Positions 24,102-32,902 of a stretch of 64,000 bases of DNA are shown piece after piece. The notes beneath the pieces were generated by a model that saw only the letters and a program-made list of their open reading frames with translations, was not told where the DNA came from and made no database searches. This stretch comes from a virus. Every line of letters begins with the position of its first letter. Within the stretch, counting starts at the first letter, position 1. The stretch spans positions 1 to 64,000 of IMG/VR virus record IMGVR_UViG_3300024261_000014; one strand, 5' to 3'. The position numbers and the translations under genes were made by a program.

Positions 24102-24801
24102 CCCTTGAATTTGAATTGTAAGTATGTCCTTCTAACCCAAAATTAATAAATGGATTAAGTGATACTACATCACAATCATACACTAATTTTAATCTTTTCT
24201 TTACCGCAATTGTTTGTGGTTCAATACTACCAACCCATTTAGAAGCACTCGTGTAGTTATCTGCACTATGCCAATCTGATTCGGTATATGTTGGGTCATA
24301 TAACTCCCCATCAATACTACCACAATCATGTCCAACTAAAATAATATTCTGAGCACCCATATATGCTGCGAGATTTAATGCACTCGTAACAGTCGAGCGA
24401 GATACAACTAATTTATCTGTACCTATTACTGATAACACCTCGTCGCCCATCTCCGCACTTTTGTTATCTAAGTGTTCGAAATACCAACCACTTTTCTCTG
24501 GTGCAAGATTTGGTTTATTCTTACCATCTGATAAATGAGCAGTATGATATTCTGAAAAAATCAATTTAATATCAGTTTTTTTAATCTCTTCTACCATTCT
24601 GGTAAATCGTGGTCGTTCTCGTAAATCCTTTGCTATCACATAGTTACAAGGAAACTTCTTGAAAACATTATTAACCCCAATTACAATCTTATCAGTAAAG
24701 AATCTTGCTGGAAAATAATCCGAACTTGGACCAGCACAAATCACATAAATATCTTTACCTTTATGTGTATCCTTAAATTCCTTTATACTTCTATAATCCA
24801 T
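24076..24801 (-). CDS. DUF115/MptE-like protein
   Basis: About 241 residues from the ATG at 24801, which lies inside the end of the cytidylyltransferase gene. The core IYVICAGPSSDYFPARFF, KIVIGVNNVFKK and NIILVGHDCGS resembles the DUF115 family. Some members are linked to flagellin or glycan modification, others to pterin pyrophosphorylation. In this context a sugar-transfer role, possibly with a CMP-sugar, seems likely. Confidence 0.65.
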   Translation of the reverse strand: MDYRSIKEFKDTHKGKDIYVICAGPSSDYFPARFFTDKIVIGVNNVFKKFPCNYVIAKDLRERPRFTRMVEEIKKTDIKLIFSEYHTAHLSDGKNKPNLAPEKSGWYFEHLDNKSAEMGDEVLSVIGTDKLVVSRSTVTSALNLAAYMGAQNIILVGHDCGSIDGELYDPTYTESDWHSADNYTSASKWVGSIEPQTIAVKKRLKLVYDCDVVSLNPFINFGLEGHTYNSNSRDDSGQHIK

Positions 24802-25441
24802 AAACCCTCTTATAAACAAACTCTGCTGTCATAAAATCAAACTCTGTATCTATATCAATACTTTCTATTTCATCTGTGATATGAAATGTAGGTTCAACTA
24901 CAACATTCTTATGTTTGTATAAATCTTCTTTGGATAAAATACAACAACCATAATTTACCGAATAGATATCAGGTAAATCTTGCGAGTTTGGTGATTCACT
25001 TGGGTTATAATTCAATGGTCTACCATCTAACCACATATGATGTTTTTGTGGTGTGACAGTAACAATATTTTTTAAATCATTTTCCTTATACTTAGTAACT
25101 ATCTCTGTAATAGTTTCACTACTTAGTAATGGTGATGTACAAGGTGCATACATAATATCACCCTCATCAACTATCGTGGATAGGTTTTGCATAAAATCAC
25201 TATTGTTAACAATGTTACTTGCAAAGTGTTCATCTCTTTTGTGTGTACTAACATTGTGTTTTTCTGCAATAAATAACATTTCATCAGAATCACTCGATAC
25301 AATTATCTCATCGATACCTTGTACTTTCTTTAGTGTTTCTATTTTTATGTCTAATAGAGTAGAGTTAGCAAAAGGTTTTAGATTTTTATTCTTTACCCTT
25401 TGTGAACCTGCTCTTACTGGTATGATTGCTGTTAATTTCAT
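24791..25441 (-). CDS. CMP-sugar synthetase, acylneuraminate cytidylyltransferase-like
   Basis: 216 residues. The nucleotide-binding start is AIIPVRAGSQRVKNKNLKPF and the acidic C-terminal motif IDIDTEFDFMTAE binds metal, as in NeuA and related enzymes. These load a nonulosonic or similar acid sugar onto CMP. No sugar-acid synthase (NeuB-like) is seen in the window, so the substrate may come from the host. Confidence 0.88.
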   Translation of the reverse strand: MKLTAIIPVRAGSQRVKNKNLKPFANSTLLDIKIETLKKVQGIDEIIVSSDSDEMLFIAEKHNVSTHKRDEHFASNIVNNSDFMQNLSTIVDEGDIMYAPCTSPLLSSETITEIVTKYKENDLKNIVTVTPQKHHMWLDGRPLNYNPSESPNSQDLPDIYSVNYGCCILSKEDLYKHKNVVVEPTFHITDEIESIDIDTEFDFMTAEFVYKRVYGL

Positions 25442-25453
25442 AATAACCCTTTA

Positions 25454-25463
25454 ATATAAATAT
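25454..25463 (-). promoter_or_regulatory. Recurrent intergenic motif ATATTTATAT
   Basis: On the minus strand ATATTTATAT lies 12 bases above the CMP-sugar synthetase start. The same motif or close forms occur at 1554, 4612, 5002, 35926, 39257, 43283 and 45407, always in a junction ahead of a minus-strand gene. No -35 box is shared. It may be part of a phage-specific promoter. Confidence 0.4.
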
Positions 25464-26083
25464 TAATAAATTTTGTAAAGAGAACATTTTTTTGTCTCTG
25501 TTTCTGGTGTTCTCCAATATGTCCACGCGTTTCCGTTTTTATATATATTGTAAATATCTGTGTACATCTCAACATTTAATTCACACTCGAACAACTTATG
25601 TTTGTAGAAATCCATTTCTATTCGTCTTGGTATTTCGTGGTGTGATGGCCAATGCGTTTCATATTGTAATAAATCTGTAATCAATAATGGTTTATCAACC
25701 CTCGTGTACATTAACTCAAATAACATTTTGTGGTCTATCATCCCATACTCACCCATTGGATTATGTGTAAATACAAAATCACATTCCTTTGAGTTTACAC
25801 AATCCACAATAGTGTTTTGCATATCCTCTAATGTAGTTCCACGAGTTTCTAATTTATAAAATTCTGATGGATAATCAAAACAAGTTAATGGAATTTCATA
25901 CTTATCACATACTTCTTGTAATAGAAGTTTCCTATGAGCATATTCTTGTCTTACTGGATTATTAAAATCCGTACTACACATTATGATTTCTTTTTCATAA
26001 TCATCATCTTGGAATATTGGCCAACCAAATATTATCTCATCATCGGGATGTGCCAACACCATTACTACCTTTGTTTTAGCCAT
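25463..26083 (-). CDS. PIG-L/LmbE-family deacetylase
   Basis: About 206 residues from the ATG at 26083, preceded by GGAGAATC and overlapping the previous stop by eight bases. The zinc motif VLAHPDDE and the distal HNPMGEYGMIDH are intact. The family removes N-acetyl groups from GlcNAc-type sugars. This is the second deacetylase in the island, of a different fold from the CE4 protein. Confidence 0.88.
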   Translation of the reverse strand: MAKTKVVMVLAHPDDEIIFGWPIFQDDDYEKEIIMCSTDFNNPVRQEYAHRKLLLQEVCDKYEIPLTCFDYPSEFYKLETRGTTLEDMQNTIVDCVNSKECDFVFTHNPMGEYGMIDHKMLFELMYTRVDKPLLITDLLQYETHWPSHHEIPRRIEMDFYKHKLFECELNVEMYTDIYNIYKNGNAWTYWRTPETETKKCSLYKIY

Positions 26084-26846
26084 CTTGATTCTCCAAATAA
26101 TAATCTGCAACTTTTTTATGTCCAGTATGTAGTATGATTACATCATCAATACCCACACTCATATCACAAACACACCATTGAAATGGTAATATGTAAGGAT
26201 TAACCCCACTCTTCCATATTGCTCTCCACATTGATAAAGGGCCTCTTGCTGGATTTGTTTCCATCTCGTTACAATATTCTTCTAATAATTTTCTACCACT
26301 CTCACTTTTGGTATGTAGAGCAATTGGTGACATATTCGTAATCATACCATTACCTCGTGTTACATCTTCATTAATATTATAATTACCATCCATACCACGA
26401 ATACCATCAAACCTAACCTGTAGTCTTGGATTCTCAGGAATAGTAACTCCAAACTTTTCTGTTAGTGGTAGTAGTGTATTCACTTCACTATTAACTACAT
26501 ACATATCTGAATCCATACATATAGCATAATCCTTATCAGATTCCAACAAACCTTTTACTTTGTAATAATCATTACTTCTATTTCCATATCGCTCTTCACC
26601 TTTACTTGAAATGTGATTATCCTTGAAAATATTATCAGTAACATTAATTACTTTATAAGTGATATCAGTTTGTACACTAATCTCTGTATCTGTATATATT
26701 GTTAAACTTACATCGTGTTCATCACTTATATTATCTGTGAATGTAGTTAATGTTGGGTCTAATCGTTGTGAACCATCAAAAACATTTCCACCCATATTTT
26801 TTCGTTCTTCTCCGAACTCTGCCATTACTAATTCTATGCTAGCCAT
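26076..26846 (-). CDS. Glycosyltransferase-like protein
   Basis: 256 residues. YAICMDSDMYVVNSEV is a DxD-type metal site, and a downstream GNGMITNMSPIALH could hold acceptor contacts. AAGGATATT precedes the ATG. Family assignment is loose; a GT-A fold is likely. Confidence 0.68.
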   Translation of the reverse strand: MASIELVMAEFGEERKNMGGNVFDGSQRLDPTLTTFTDNISDEHDVSLTIYTDTEISVQTDITYKVINVTDNIFKDNHISSKGEERYGNRSNDYYKVKGLLESDKDYAICMDSDMYVVNSEVNTLLPLTEKFGVTIPENPRLQVRFDGIRGMDGNYNINEDVTRGNGMITNMSPIALHTKSESGRKLLEEYCNEMETNPARGPLSMWRAIWKSGVNPYILPFQWCVCDMSVGIDDVIILHTGHKKVADYYLENQDG

Positions 26847-26873
26847 CGTTTAATATCCTTGTTCTTAACTCGG

Positions 26874-27695
26874 TTAATATCGCCATGCTAATCTCCTACC
26901 ATCTTCATTATCTATCTTTACCTTTGGGTAATACTTTGGATGTAAATATCTGAACACTTCTTGGTCATCTGCCAATTTCATATGTTCAGGTGCTTCTGGT
27001 GGATGTTGTGTGAATTGTTTATCGTATTTTAATTTCAACGCTTCTTCAAGTAATTCAATTAAGAACTCCGTTTTTCCAATCACAACTCCACTATTCAAAT
27101 ATAATCCTTTTTGGTTATCCATATGTGATAATGCTTCTCTTCCCCACTCTCCGTGAAAACCACCTTTGTTTCCTTTACAAAATGTAGTACTCATAAATAA
27201 TGCATCACAATCATAACCATAGAATATATCTATAATTTTTTGTGGGTCATCTTGAAAAATAACATCTCCCGCATCACACCACATTGATAATTCTGTTTGT
27301 TCATTATTTTTTAAATATTCTAAAATCCATTCTTCTTTCATTAAGTGAGAATACATACCATACTTCTCAATCATCTTCTCGTCCACTATATGGTGGCCAC
27401 ACACGGGTTTCGATACAACTACGGGTGTTCCTATGCCTAAATGTTCTAAATTTCTTTCAAAAATAGTTACCTTTCTACCATCTTCCAATTCGTATAATTG
27501 ATTGTAACGATGTAGTTTAGATTCCGCAGTTCCTGTCTCATCATCAATATAATTGTGGGCAGTTATAAAAGTTATATTATCAGGTTTGGTATAAGAATCC
27601 TTTTGTACATCATTCTCTATCATCCAGTCCATAATCTCTCTTGCGTGTTCACCCGCGTGAACGATTGGTTGTTTTATCTCTGAATGTGGTCTCAT
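26874..27695 (-). CDS. PLOD/procollagen-type glycosyltransferase
   Basis: 273 residues. SMWCDAGDVIFQDDP carries the metal site, YLNSGVVIGKTEFL the acceptor strand, and ADDQEVFRYLHPKYYP the downstream acidic element. This order matches the glycosyltransferase domain of lysyl hydroxylases and viral relatives. 2OG oxygenases of the P4H/lysyl-hydroxylase superfamily are encoded elsewhere in this window, so hydroxylation followed by glycosylation is conceivable. Confidence 0.75.
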   Translation of the reverse strand: MRPHSEIKQPIVHAGEHAREIMDWMIENDVQKDSYTKPDNITFITAHNYIDDETGTAESKLHRYNQLYELEDGRKVTIFERNLEHLGIGTPVVVSKPVCGHHIVDEKMIEKYGMYSHLMKEEWILEYLKNNEQTELSMWCDAGDVIFQDDPQKIIDIFYGYDCDALFMSTTFCKGNKGGFHGEWGREALSHMDNQKGLYLNSGVVIGKTEFLIELLEEALKLKYDKQFTQHPPEAPEHMKLADDQEVFRYLHPKYYPKVKIDNEDGRRLAWRY

Positions 27696-28366
27696 AATCT
27701 ATCCATAATATATTCTGCAAATAGTTCGTGAGCTTTTTCATTAGGATGGTATTCTGGTTTTAATCCAGCATACTCTAATGCAAATTCTCTAAATGTTTCA
27801 CTTGGGTTAATCAAACTTGGAAACCTACCTGTATCAATATTTTGTATATACAACTTGTTCACTTTATCTAAATCAAACCCATCTATAATCTCTGCTCCAG
27901 TCTGATTCCACATTGTATGCTGTCCACCATCTATTTTGAAAAAGAAATAATTGATATTATGTTTTTTTAGGAATGATTCTACAACTGATACTTCCCACAT
28001 AAAATCTAACATATCCTTTTCTGTGGATTGGAACATACCATAGTAATAATATGGAGCATCGTGTCTGTTACCTACTGAATTAGGTGTTAACCCTTTCCAA
28101 CCACCATCGTAATACTCCCACCTTGAAACCAAACTCCACCCAACAACAACATCTAAATCTTTTGTATCTTTACCACTATCAACATACTCCATCAAGTAAT
28201 CCATAGTCTTTCTACAAATTTCTTCATTACCTGCACCACATCTTGCGTGGTTTATAACATTCATATTTCTTGTACTTGATATTATAGATGGAAACCTCTG
28301 AACTTCAGGATGTCCTAATTCATCCCCAAGAGTAAAACTACAACCATTTGCGTATAATGTTTTCAT
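27692..28366 (-). CDS. SGNH/GDSL-type hydrolase
   Basis: 224 residues. The nucleophile block is YANGCSFTLGDE, the Gly/Asn blocks lie around HARCGAGNEEI, and the catalytic His is in YHPNEKAHELFAEY. Such proteins often de-O-acetylate or O-acetylate glycans. Overlaps of four bases on both sides join it to the operon. Confidence 0.75.
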   Translation of the reverse strand: MKTLYANGCSFTLGDELGHPEVQRFPSIISSTRNMNVINHARCGAGNEEICRKTMDYLMEYVDSGKDTKDLDVVVGWSLVSRWEYYDGGWKGLTPNSVGNRHDAPYYYYGMFQSTEKDMLDFMWEVSVVESFLKKHNINYFFFKIDGGQHTMWNQTGAEIIDGFDLDKVNKLYIQNIDTGRFPSLINPSETFREFALEYAGLKPEYHPNEKAHELFAEYIMDRL

Positions 28367-28473
28367 TTATATATAAACGGGTCTTTTTTCTTTACATTCT
28401 GCAATTTCCTTTTAATCTTACGATTCATTCTAAAATCTTCTATCTTATTTAGTATCCAATACCACAATCTCAC
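28363..28473 (-). CDS. 36-residue basic micro-protein
   Basis: From a GTG that overlaps the preceding stop as GTGA, the frame reads VRLWYWILNKIEDFRMNRKI and on through KKKDPFIYK. Its TGA overlaps the next ATG as ATGA. Coupling at both ends is strong evidence of a real gene. Function unknown. Confidence 0.55.
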   Translation of the reverse strand: MRLWYWILNKIEDFRMNRKIKRKLQNVKKKDPFIYK

Positions 28474-29453
28474 AATACTTCCTCTAATATTTCATCCCAA
28501 TTATTATCATATGTAATACCTCTATCATCTATATAATATTCTGCTCTTGGTTTCTCCCAAGTGATTTCATCTACATATTGTAATACATCGTGTTTATCCA
28601 ACCACTCTTCTACTAATTCTATCCCAGTCTTTCCATTTACTAATGGTCTATCAGGTCTACCTTTAGCAGTAAAGATTATTATATTCCACTTCGTGTATAA
28701 TTTTCTTAATGCTTCTAAACTACCTGGTAGTGGTTCTCCATAACAAGTACCATCATACCAACCCTTATCCATATTGTGAATAACACCATCAAAATCAACT
28801 GCAATATTCTTTTGTTCGTTCTCAAATCCAGGTGGTACATTCAAATTAGATATTTCAGTATTTACTTCTGATTCTATTCCCAAATCTTCAAATCTTCTTT
28901 GGGTTGCTTTATCAGCAATAGTTGGACATTTAAAACCAGCACCATGAATTAATTCATATGTTAATGCAAGTGATAATATTTCTGATGTGTGATAATTTAT
29001 AACATCAAAACTTATAGGAAGAATCCTAACATCTAAATCTTCTTTTGGTTGAGCACTCCACAAACATCCATTCATACCAATATCAACAGCATAATTCAAC
29101 GCGTTTACTAATGAGTTTGATGATGCTCCTGTCGTTGAACAACTCATCCCAATTGCCAAACACTTAGAAGTATCCAATCCTCGTGTTCTTATCTCTAACC
29201 ACTTTGACAACCAAGTTTCAAATGATTCATCTGAAATAATTGATGTTGCAAGGATACCACTACCTGGAGCAATAATATTCTTATCTGTTAATCTTGAACC
29301 ATCAATTGCTGCGTGGTCAGCTATTCCAAGATTACCACCATGCCCAAACAAAAAGATATGTTCTGCTTTATTATATTTTTCTTGTAATTTTTTCCATTCA
29401 TCGGTTCTACCTATACTCTTAAACTTTCTATCAAAATTTTCTATATTAACCAT
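28470..29453 (-). CDS. SIS-domain sugar isomerase fused to a HAD phosphatase
   Basis: About 327 residues from the ATG at 29453, which has GAGGAAG upstream. Residues about 30-190 are a SIS sugar-phosphate domain (FLFGHGGNLGIADHAAIDG, MSCSTTGASSNSLVNAL), closest in pattern to GmhA. Residues about 220-325 are HAD-like: NIAVDFDGVIH (motif I), IIIFTAKGRP (motif II) and YYIDDRGITYD (motif IV). The fusion would isomerise and dephosphorylate a sugar phosphate, as GmhA and GmhB do in heptose synthesis. Confidence 0.82.
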   Translation of the reverse strand: MVNIENFDRKFKSIGRTDEWKKLQEKYNKAEHIFLFGHGGNLGIADHAAIDGSRLTDKNIIAPGSGILATSIISDESFETWLSKWLEIRTRGLDTSKCLAIGMSCSTTGASSNSLVNALNYAVDIGMNGCLWSAQPKEDLDVRILPISFDVINYHTSEILSLALTYELIHGAGFKCPTIADKATQRRFEDLGIESEVNTEISNLNVPPGFENEQKNIAVDFDGVIHNMDKGWYDGTCYGEPLPGSLEALRKLYTKWNIIIFTAKGRPDRPLVNGKTGIELVEEWLDKHDVLQYVDEITWEKPRAEYYIDDRGITYDNNWDEILEEVL

Positions 29454-30474
29454 CTGTTTCTTCCTCATTTATTTCTTTAAACATATTAACAACATGCTCT
29501 AAATAATTTTTCACATCATATACTTTTAAATATTGTTCTCTTGCATAAGTAGTTACTTTATCATTAAGGTTATTAAAATCTTCTACAATACCACCAACTA
29601 CCTCATTTAAATCTGACCAATCATATTGAACTCCGAAATATGTTTTACCCTCTACATACATATTTGGTGCAGTATCAACTAACCCCATTGTTGGTTTAAC
29701 CATTATTGTATTCGTTGCCCATATCTCAAAATCTCTAAAACATATCTCACCCATACCAAATGGTGATAAACAAACTTTAGAATTATATAAATAGTTAATA
29801 TAATCTTGATATGGTAACATATCTTTATTAGATATAAAATCAATACTCAACTCATTCCACGCACCCCTTCTATGTTTAGTATATGGAATATCATTTCTCA
29901 TTTCGTGTTCATAATTCTCTTTGTGTTCTGCTTGATATATTGCACAAACATCATATGGTTTAACATTTGCTGATGGCATTATTAAATCCTTATCAAATAA
30001 ATGTCCTTGTAAATATCCAAGATTCCATCCACTCAATGCTATTTTTTTCCACTCATCTTCAGTAATATCGTAACTTAGGTTATTTTCACCTTTACCCCAA
30101 AACCATCTACCAAAATCCGCGGGAGTATTATATAATTCTCGTTTTAATAACTGATTCTTTATATAACGCGTTGGGTTAGTATTTCTCATCACCTCAATAC
30201 CACCCATCAATGATGTAGAATCTGAACCATCAAACATCATAAATCTACCACCTTGTGTTAGTTTCTCTACATTTTCAGTTCCCCATTCAATACTATATTT
30301 CAATGGTATCTTTTTATTTATAAAATCATGCATACCAATAAACATTACATCAAAATCATCTGATTCAGTTATTTCTACACCATAATTTCTAAAATGGTCT
30401 TTACACGCCATAAATATTCTAAATGTTGGTTCGTTTCTATCAAGAGTCGGATTTATAACTTTTACTTTTATCAT
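29446..30474 (-). CDS. GT-B/exostosin-like glycosyltransferase
   Basis: 342 residues. The C-terminal half has the donor-site pattern NSKVCLSPFGMGEICFRDFE followed by WATNTIMVKPTMGLV, as in exostosin-type and group 1 transferases. The N-terminal half is unassigned. Its ATG overlaps the stop of the split-gene fragment upstream. Confidence 0.75.
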   Translation of the reverse strand: MIKVKVINPTLDRNEPTFRIFMACKDHFRNYGVEITESDDFDVMFIGMHDFINKKIPLKYSIEWGTENVEKLTQGGRFMMFDGSDSTSLMGGIEVMRNTNPTRYIKNQLLKRELYNTPADFGRWFWGKGENNLSYDITEDEWKKIALSGWNLGYLQGHLFDKDLIMPSANVKPYDVCAIYQAEHKENYEHEMRNDIPYTKHRRGAWNELSIDFISNKDMLPYQDYINYLYNSKVCLSPFGMGEICFRDFEIWATNTIMVKPTMGLVDTAPNMYVEGKTYFGVQYDWSDLNEVVGGIVEDFNNLNDKVTTYAREQYLKVYDVKNYLEHVVNMFKEINEEETDG

Positions 30475-30713
30475 AGATGGGTATCCATTATTATTGCACT
30501 ATAAAGTTGATTTTGGGTTTCTTGTTTATGTATGGTTTTTGGGTGATACAAACTCAATTCCTCTTGTGGTGGTATATGAGCAAAGGTTTTACAGCCCGTA
30601 ATCATTTCGTGTACTTTTCTTCTCCACCTAATATCTGGTGAATTTCTAAATACTCTTGATTGAAAATCGGGCGAATTAATTATCGGAACTTTATATTTTA
30701 CTTTGACTTTCAT
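30471..30713 (-). CDS. C-terminal fragment of a split family 2 glycosyltransferase
   Basis: 80 residues from the ATG at 30713, with AAAGG upstream. The sequence RWRRKVHEMITGCKTFAHIP and LYHPKTIHKQETQNQLY is the usual end of family 2 transferases of the type at 31408-31941, which lacks it. The HNH gene lies exactly between the two parts. The fragment could complement the N-terminal half as a separate chain, or be a dead remnant. Confidence 0.72.
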   Translation of the reverse strand: MKVKVKYKVPIINSPDFQSRVFRNSPDIRWRRKVHEMITGCKTFAHIPPQEELSLYHPKTIHKQETQNQLYSAIIMDTHL

Positions 30714-31371
30714 CTATAACCTTTACATCTAATATTAATTTATCACTCTTTTTAAGATTTGTTTCCCAATCTATAAATCTTAGATTACTTATATCACCAA
30801 TTCTTTCAGGCTCAATACCCCACTCAAATCCCAATCTCACAGGTATTATGTGGTCTAATTGATAAGCTCCACTTACACCACATTTATCACGAGGCTTATC
30901 ATAATTTTCTAATGTATGAATTGGTTGATTATTCGTAATACTTCTAACTTGTCGTTGATATTTTTTATACTCACTCAATTCACTTAAATATTCTTCGTAA
31001 CTTATATTTTTTTCTTTTAGTATGGATTGTATTCTAACTGAATCTTCTCCCGTTTTAGTAAAAACGCTATTTTTTCGCAACCAATCTTTTTGATGCTCTG
31101 AAACTCCACCATTTCCATTTCTTCTTCGACTATCCCATATTTTATCATTCCACACCAGTTTCCGCCCCTTAAGCGCCTTACCAATCTTTTCTTTATGTTC
31201 TTTTGTCAGCGTTTTTAATTTGCCACTACAACTTTTACAATTCAGTTTTTTATTCTCTGAATTATTTCTAGCATATTTACTTTTATATGTAATTGTAACA
31301 TTACACTTAGGACATTTCCTATTAAATAAATTCGGTATTTCTTTATTCCATCTCATATTAATAAGTATCAT
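30691..31371 (-). CDS. HNH homing endonuclease interrupting a glycosyltransferase gene
   Basis: 226 residues. An N-terminal zinc ribbon (CPKCNVTITYKS and CKSCSGKL), a basic middle, and an HNH core LDHIIPVRLGFEWGIEP with ISNLRFIDWETNLKKSDK. The catalytic DH pair and N are intact. Its last codons overlap the start of the downstream fragment. Only 36 non-coding bases precede it, too few for a group I intron core, so it looks like a free-standing insertion. Confidence 0.85.
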   Translation of the reverse strand: MILINMRWNKEIPNLFNRKCPKCNVTITYKSKYARNNSENKKLNCKSCSGKLKTLTKEHKEKIGKALKGRKLVWNDKIWDSRRRNGNGGVSEHQKDWLRKNSVFTKTGEDSVRIQSILKEKNISYEEYLSELSEYKKYQRQVRSITNNQPIHTLENYDKPRDKCGVSGAYQLDHIIPVRLGFEWGIEPERIGDISNLRFIDWETNLKKSDKLILDVKVIDESQSKI

Positions 31372-31407
31372 TTGATTGTATTTTTCACTAAGTAAAAGAT
31401 AAAATAA

Positions 31408-31941
31408 CTAAATTTTCTTTTCATCAACAATTAAGTCCATTTTTTTCAAAAGTTTATATTCTTCACTTTCAGTATCCATAACCTTTTCATTATAGATTTC
31501 ATATGGTGCATTAACTCTCCATCCCCATTTCTGAATATGATGTTCTGTTATACCATCGACTGTATTCACTCTTGGTACATATATTAAATCAACTCCATCA
31601 TTCATTTCTATTATTTGTTTAAGTTGTTGTAATAATGTTTCGTGTGGATATTCATCGGCATCTATATGCATGATGTAGTCTCCACTACAATTTTCTATAA
31701 CTGAATTTTTTTGTGAAGCAAAATCACCATCAAGTTTTCTATGATACACCTTGATAGTTTTCATATCTTCGTGTCCATATTGTTGAACCCAACTCGTTAT
31801 AACTTCTTGTACTTGTTCATCCTCACCATCAACGCAAATAACTATTTCATCTTCCACATCTGTTTTGTGGATAAGGATTTCTAATAAATTATTTAACTCT
31901 TCAGATTCATTGTGGACAGTAATACCATAACTAATTTTCAA
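31408..31941 (-). CDS. N-terminal part of a split family 2 glycosyltransferase
   Basis: About 178 residues from a TTG at 31941 with GAGG upstream; an ATG at 31995 would overlap the preceding gene by 65 bases. The protein opens ISYGITVHNESEELNNLLE, has EIVICVDGEDE and the metal motif YIMHIDADEYPHETL. It stops shortly after LLKKMDLIVDE, where the C-terminal segment found at 30471-30713 should follow. The GT-A nucleotide site is complete. Confidence 0.8.
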   Translation of the reverse strand: MKISYGITVHNESEELNNLLEILIHKTDVEDEIVICVDGEDEQVQEVITSWVQQYGHEDMKTIKVYHRKLDGDFASQKNSVIENCSGDYIMHIDADEYPHETLLQQLKQIIEMNDGVDLIYVPRVNTVDGITEHHIQKWGWRVNAPYEIYNEKVMDTESEEYKLLKKMDLIVDEKKI

Positions 31942-32437
31942 ATCCAGCCTCAATTTGTTTTGTGAACTTTCGTTCCATTTCTTTACTAAATTCAACTAAT
32001 GTATCTTTTGGTATTTTATTGTAATCCACTTCGAGATACACTCTTCGTTTTAAACATTCTCTTCTATCAAATGTTCTGTAATTTTTATAATTCTTAACTA
32101 ATGCTTTTAATCTTCTGTACATTACTCGTGTTTGAGCTTTTGAAACTCTATCAGGTAAATCTGCTGCAATTGCTTCTTCTTCAAACTCTAACCCACCAAG
32201 TTTACCAAACAACTTCTCAACTTTACTTTCTGTTAATGGTCTTGTAATTGCAGTATCTAATACTAATCCCGCAACAAATCTTTTAATTCGTTTAGTAGTT
32301 TTTTTTCTAAATCGTAAATCTGGATTTAGTAATAATATGGTTCTCTTGTATCCACGAGTCTCACCCTTTGATTTATACATAAAGGTTACTATCTGACCTG
32401 GTTCAACTTTCGTCCATGCGGTATTCCGTACCGACAT
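31931..32437 (-). CDS. Phage hypothetical protein
   Basis: 168 basic residues. A beta-rich start (EPGQIVTFMYKSKGETRGYK, RTILLLNPDLRF) is followed by long Arg/Lys-rich helices. It sits with the zinc-ribbon gene next, a pairing that suggests phage housekeeping rather than glycan chemistry. No family is recognised. Confidence 0.6.
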   Translation of the reverse strand: MSVRNTAWTKVEPGQIVTFMYKSKGETRGYKRTILLLNPDLRFRKKTTKRIKRFVAGLVLDTAITRPLTESKVEKLFGKLGGLEFEEEAIAADLPDRVSKAQTRVMYRRLKALVKNYKNYRTFDRRECLKRRVYLEVDYNKIPKDTLVEFSKEMERKFTKQIEAGFEN

Positions 32438-32439
32438 TA

Positions 32440-32901
32440 TTAATCAAGGTCCTTGATTATACCCATCTCTTTACAAGCATCTAAGAACTCGTGTTGACCA
32501 TAGGTTTTAGCATTATCTACATCTAATATACTATCATGTCCTTTATACTTATCATCCTTTAGTTCTAAATCTGTTAACTTACGAACTTCTGCTAATTTAT
32601 AATTCCAACTACTCTGAACTCCATCTGGATAAACAACTCCTAATTTCCCCATATTCAATACTGATGGAAACCACATGAGTTCTCGTTCTTCATCATAGAA
32701 TGAAATATCATTCATTAATTGTGATGAACCTATTTGTGCTTTTTTCAAATCAGGAGAATCCCAAGTGTATGTTGAATTACTTGTGAACCCACAATTAAAA
32801 CACATAAATGAAGAAAACTTTTTCTCTTCAAGTACTTGTTCATCCTCAAAACATCGTTTATCATTAAAACAATTTGGACAAGTTATTACTTTTTCAGCCA
32901 T
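32440..32901 (-). CDS. Zinc-ribbon phage hypothetical protein
   Basis: 153 residues. An N-terminal ribbon with CPNC and MCFNCGFTSNS, then a body containing ELMWFPSVLNMGKLGVVYPDG. Similar proteins occur in marine T4-like phages without assigned function. Nucleic-acid or structural zinc binding is plausible. Confidence 0.68.
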   Translation of the reverse strand: MAEKVITCPNCFNDKRCFEDEQVLEEKKFSSFMCFNCGFTSNSTYTWDSPDLKKAQIGSSQLMNDISFYDEERELMWFPSVLNMGKLGVVYPDGVQSSWNYKLAEVRKLTDLELKDDKYKGHDSILDVDNAKTYGQHEFLDACKEMGIIKDLD

Positions 32902-32902
32902 T

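Noticed and set aside
30691-31407. Group I intron housing the HNH gene
   Set aside because: Only 36 non-coding bases remain outside the HNH frame upstream and none downstream, too little for the ribozyme core unless it is hidden in the ORF.
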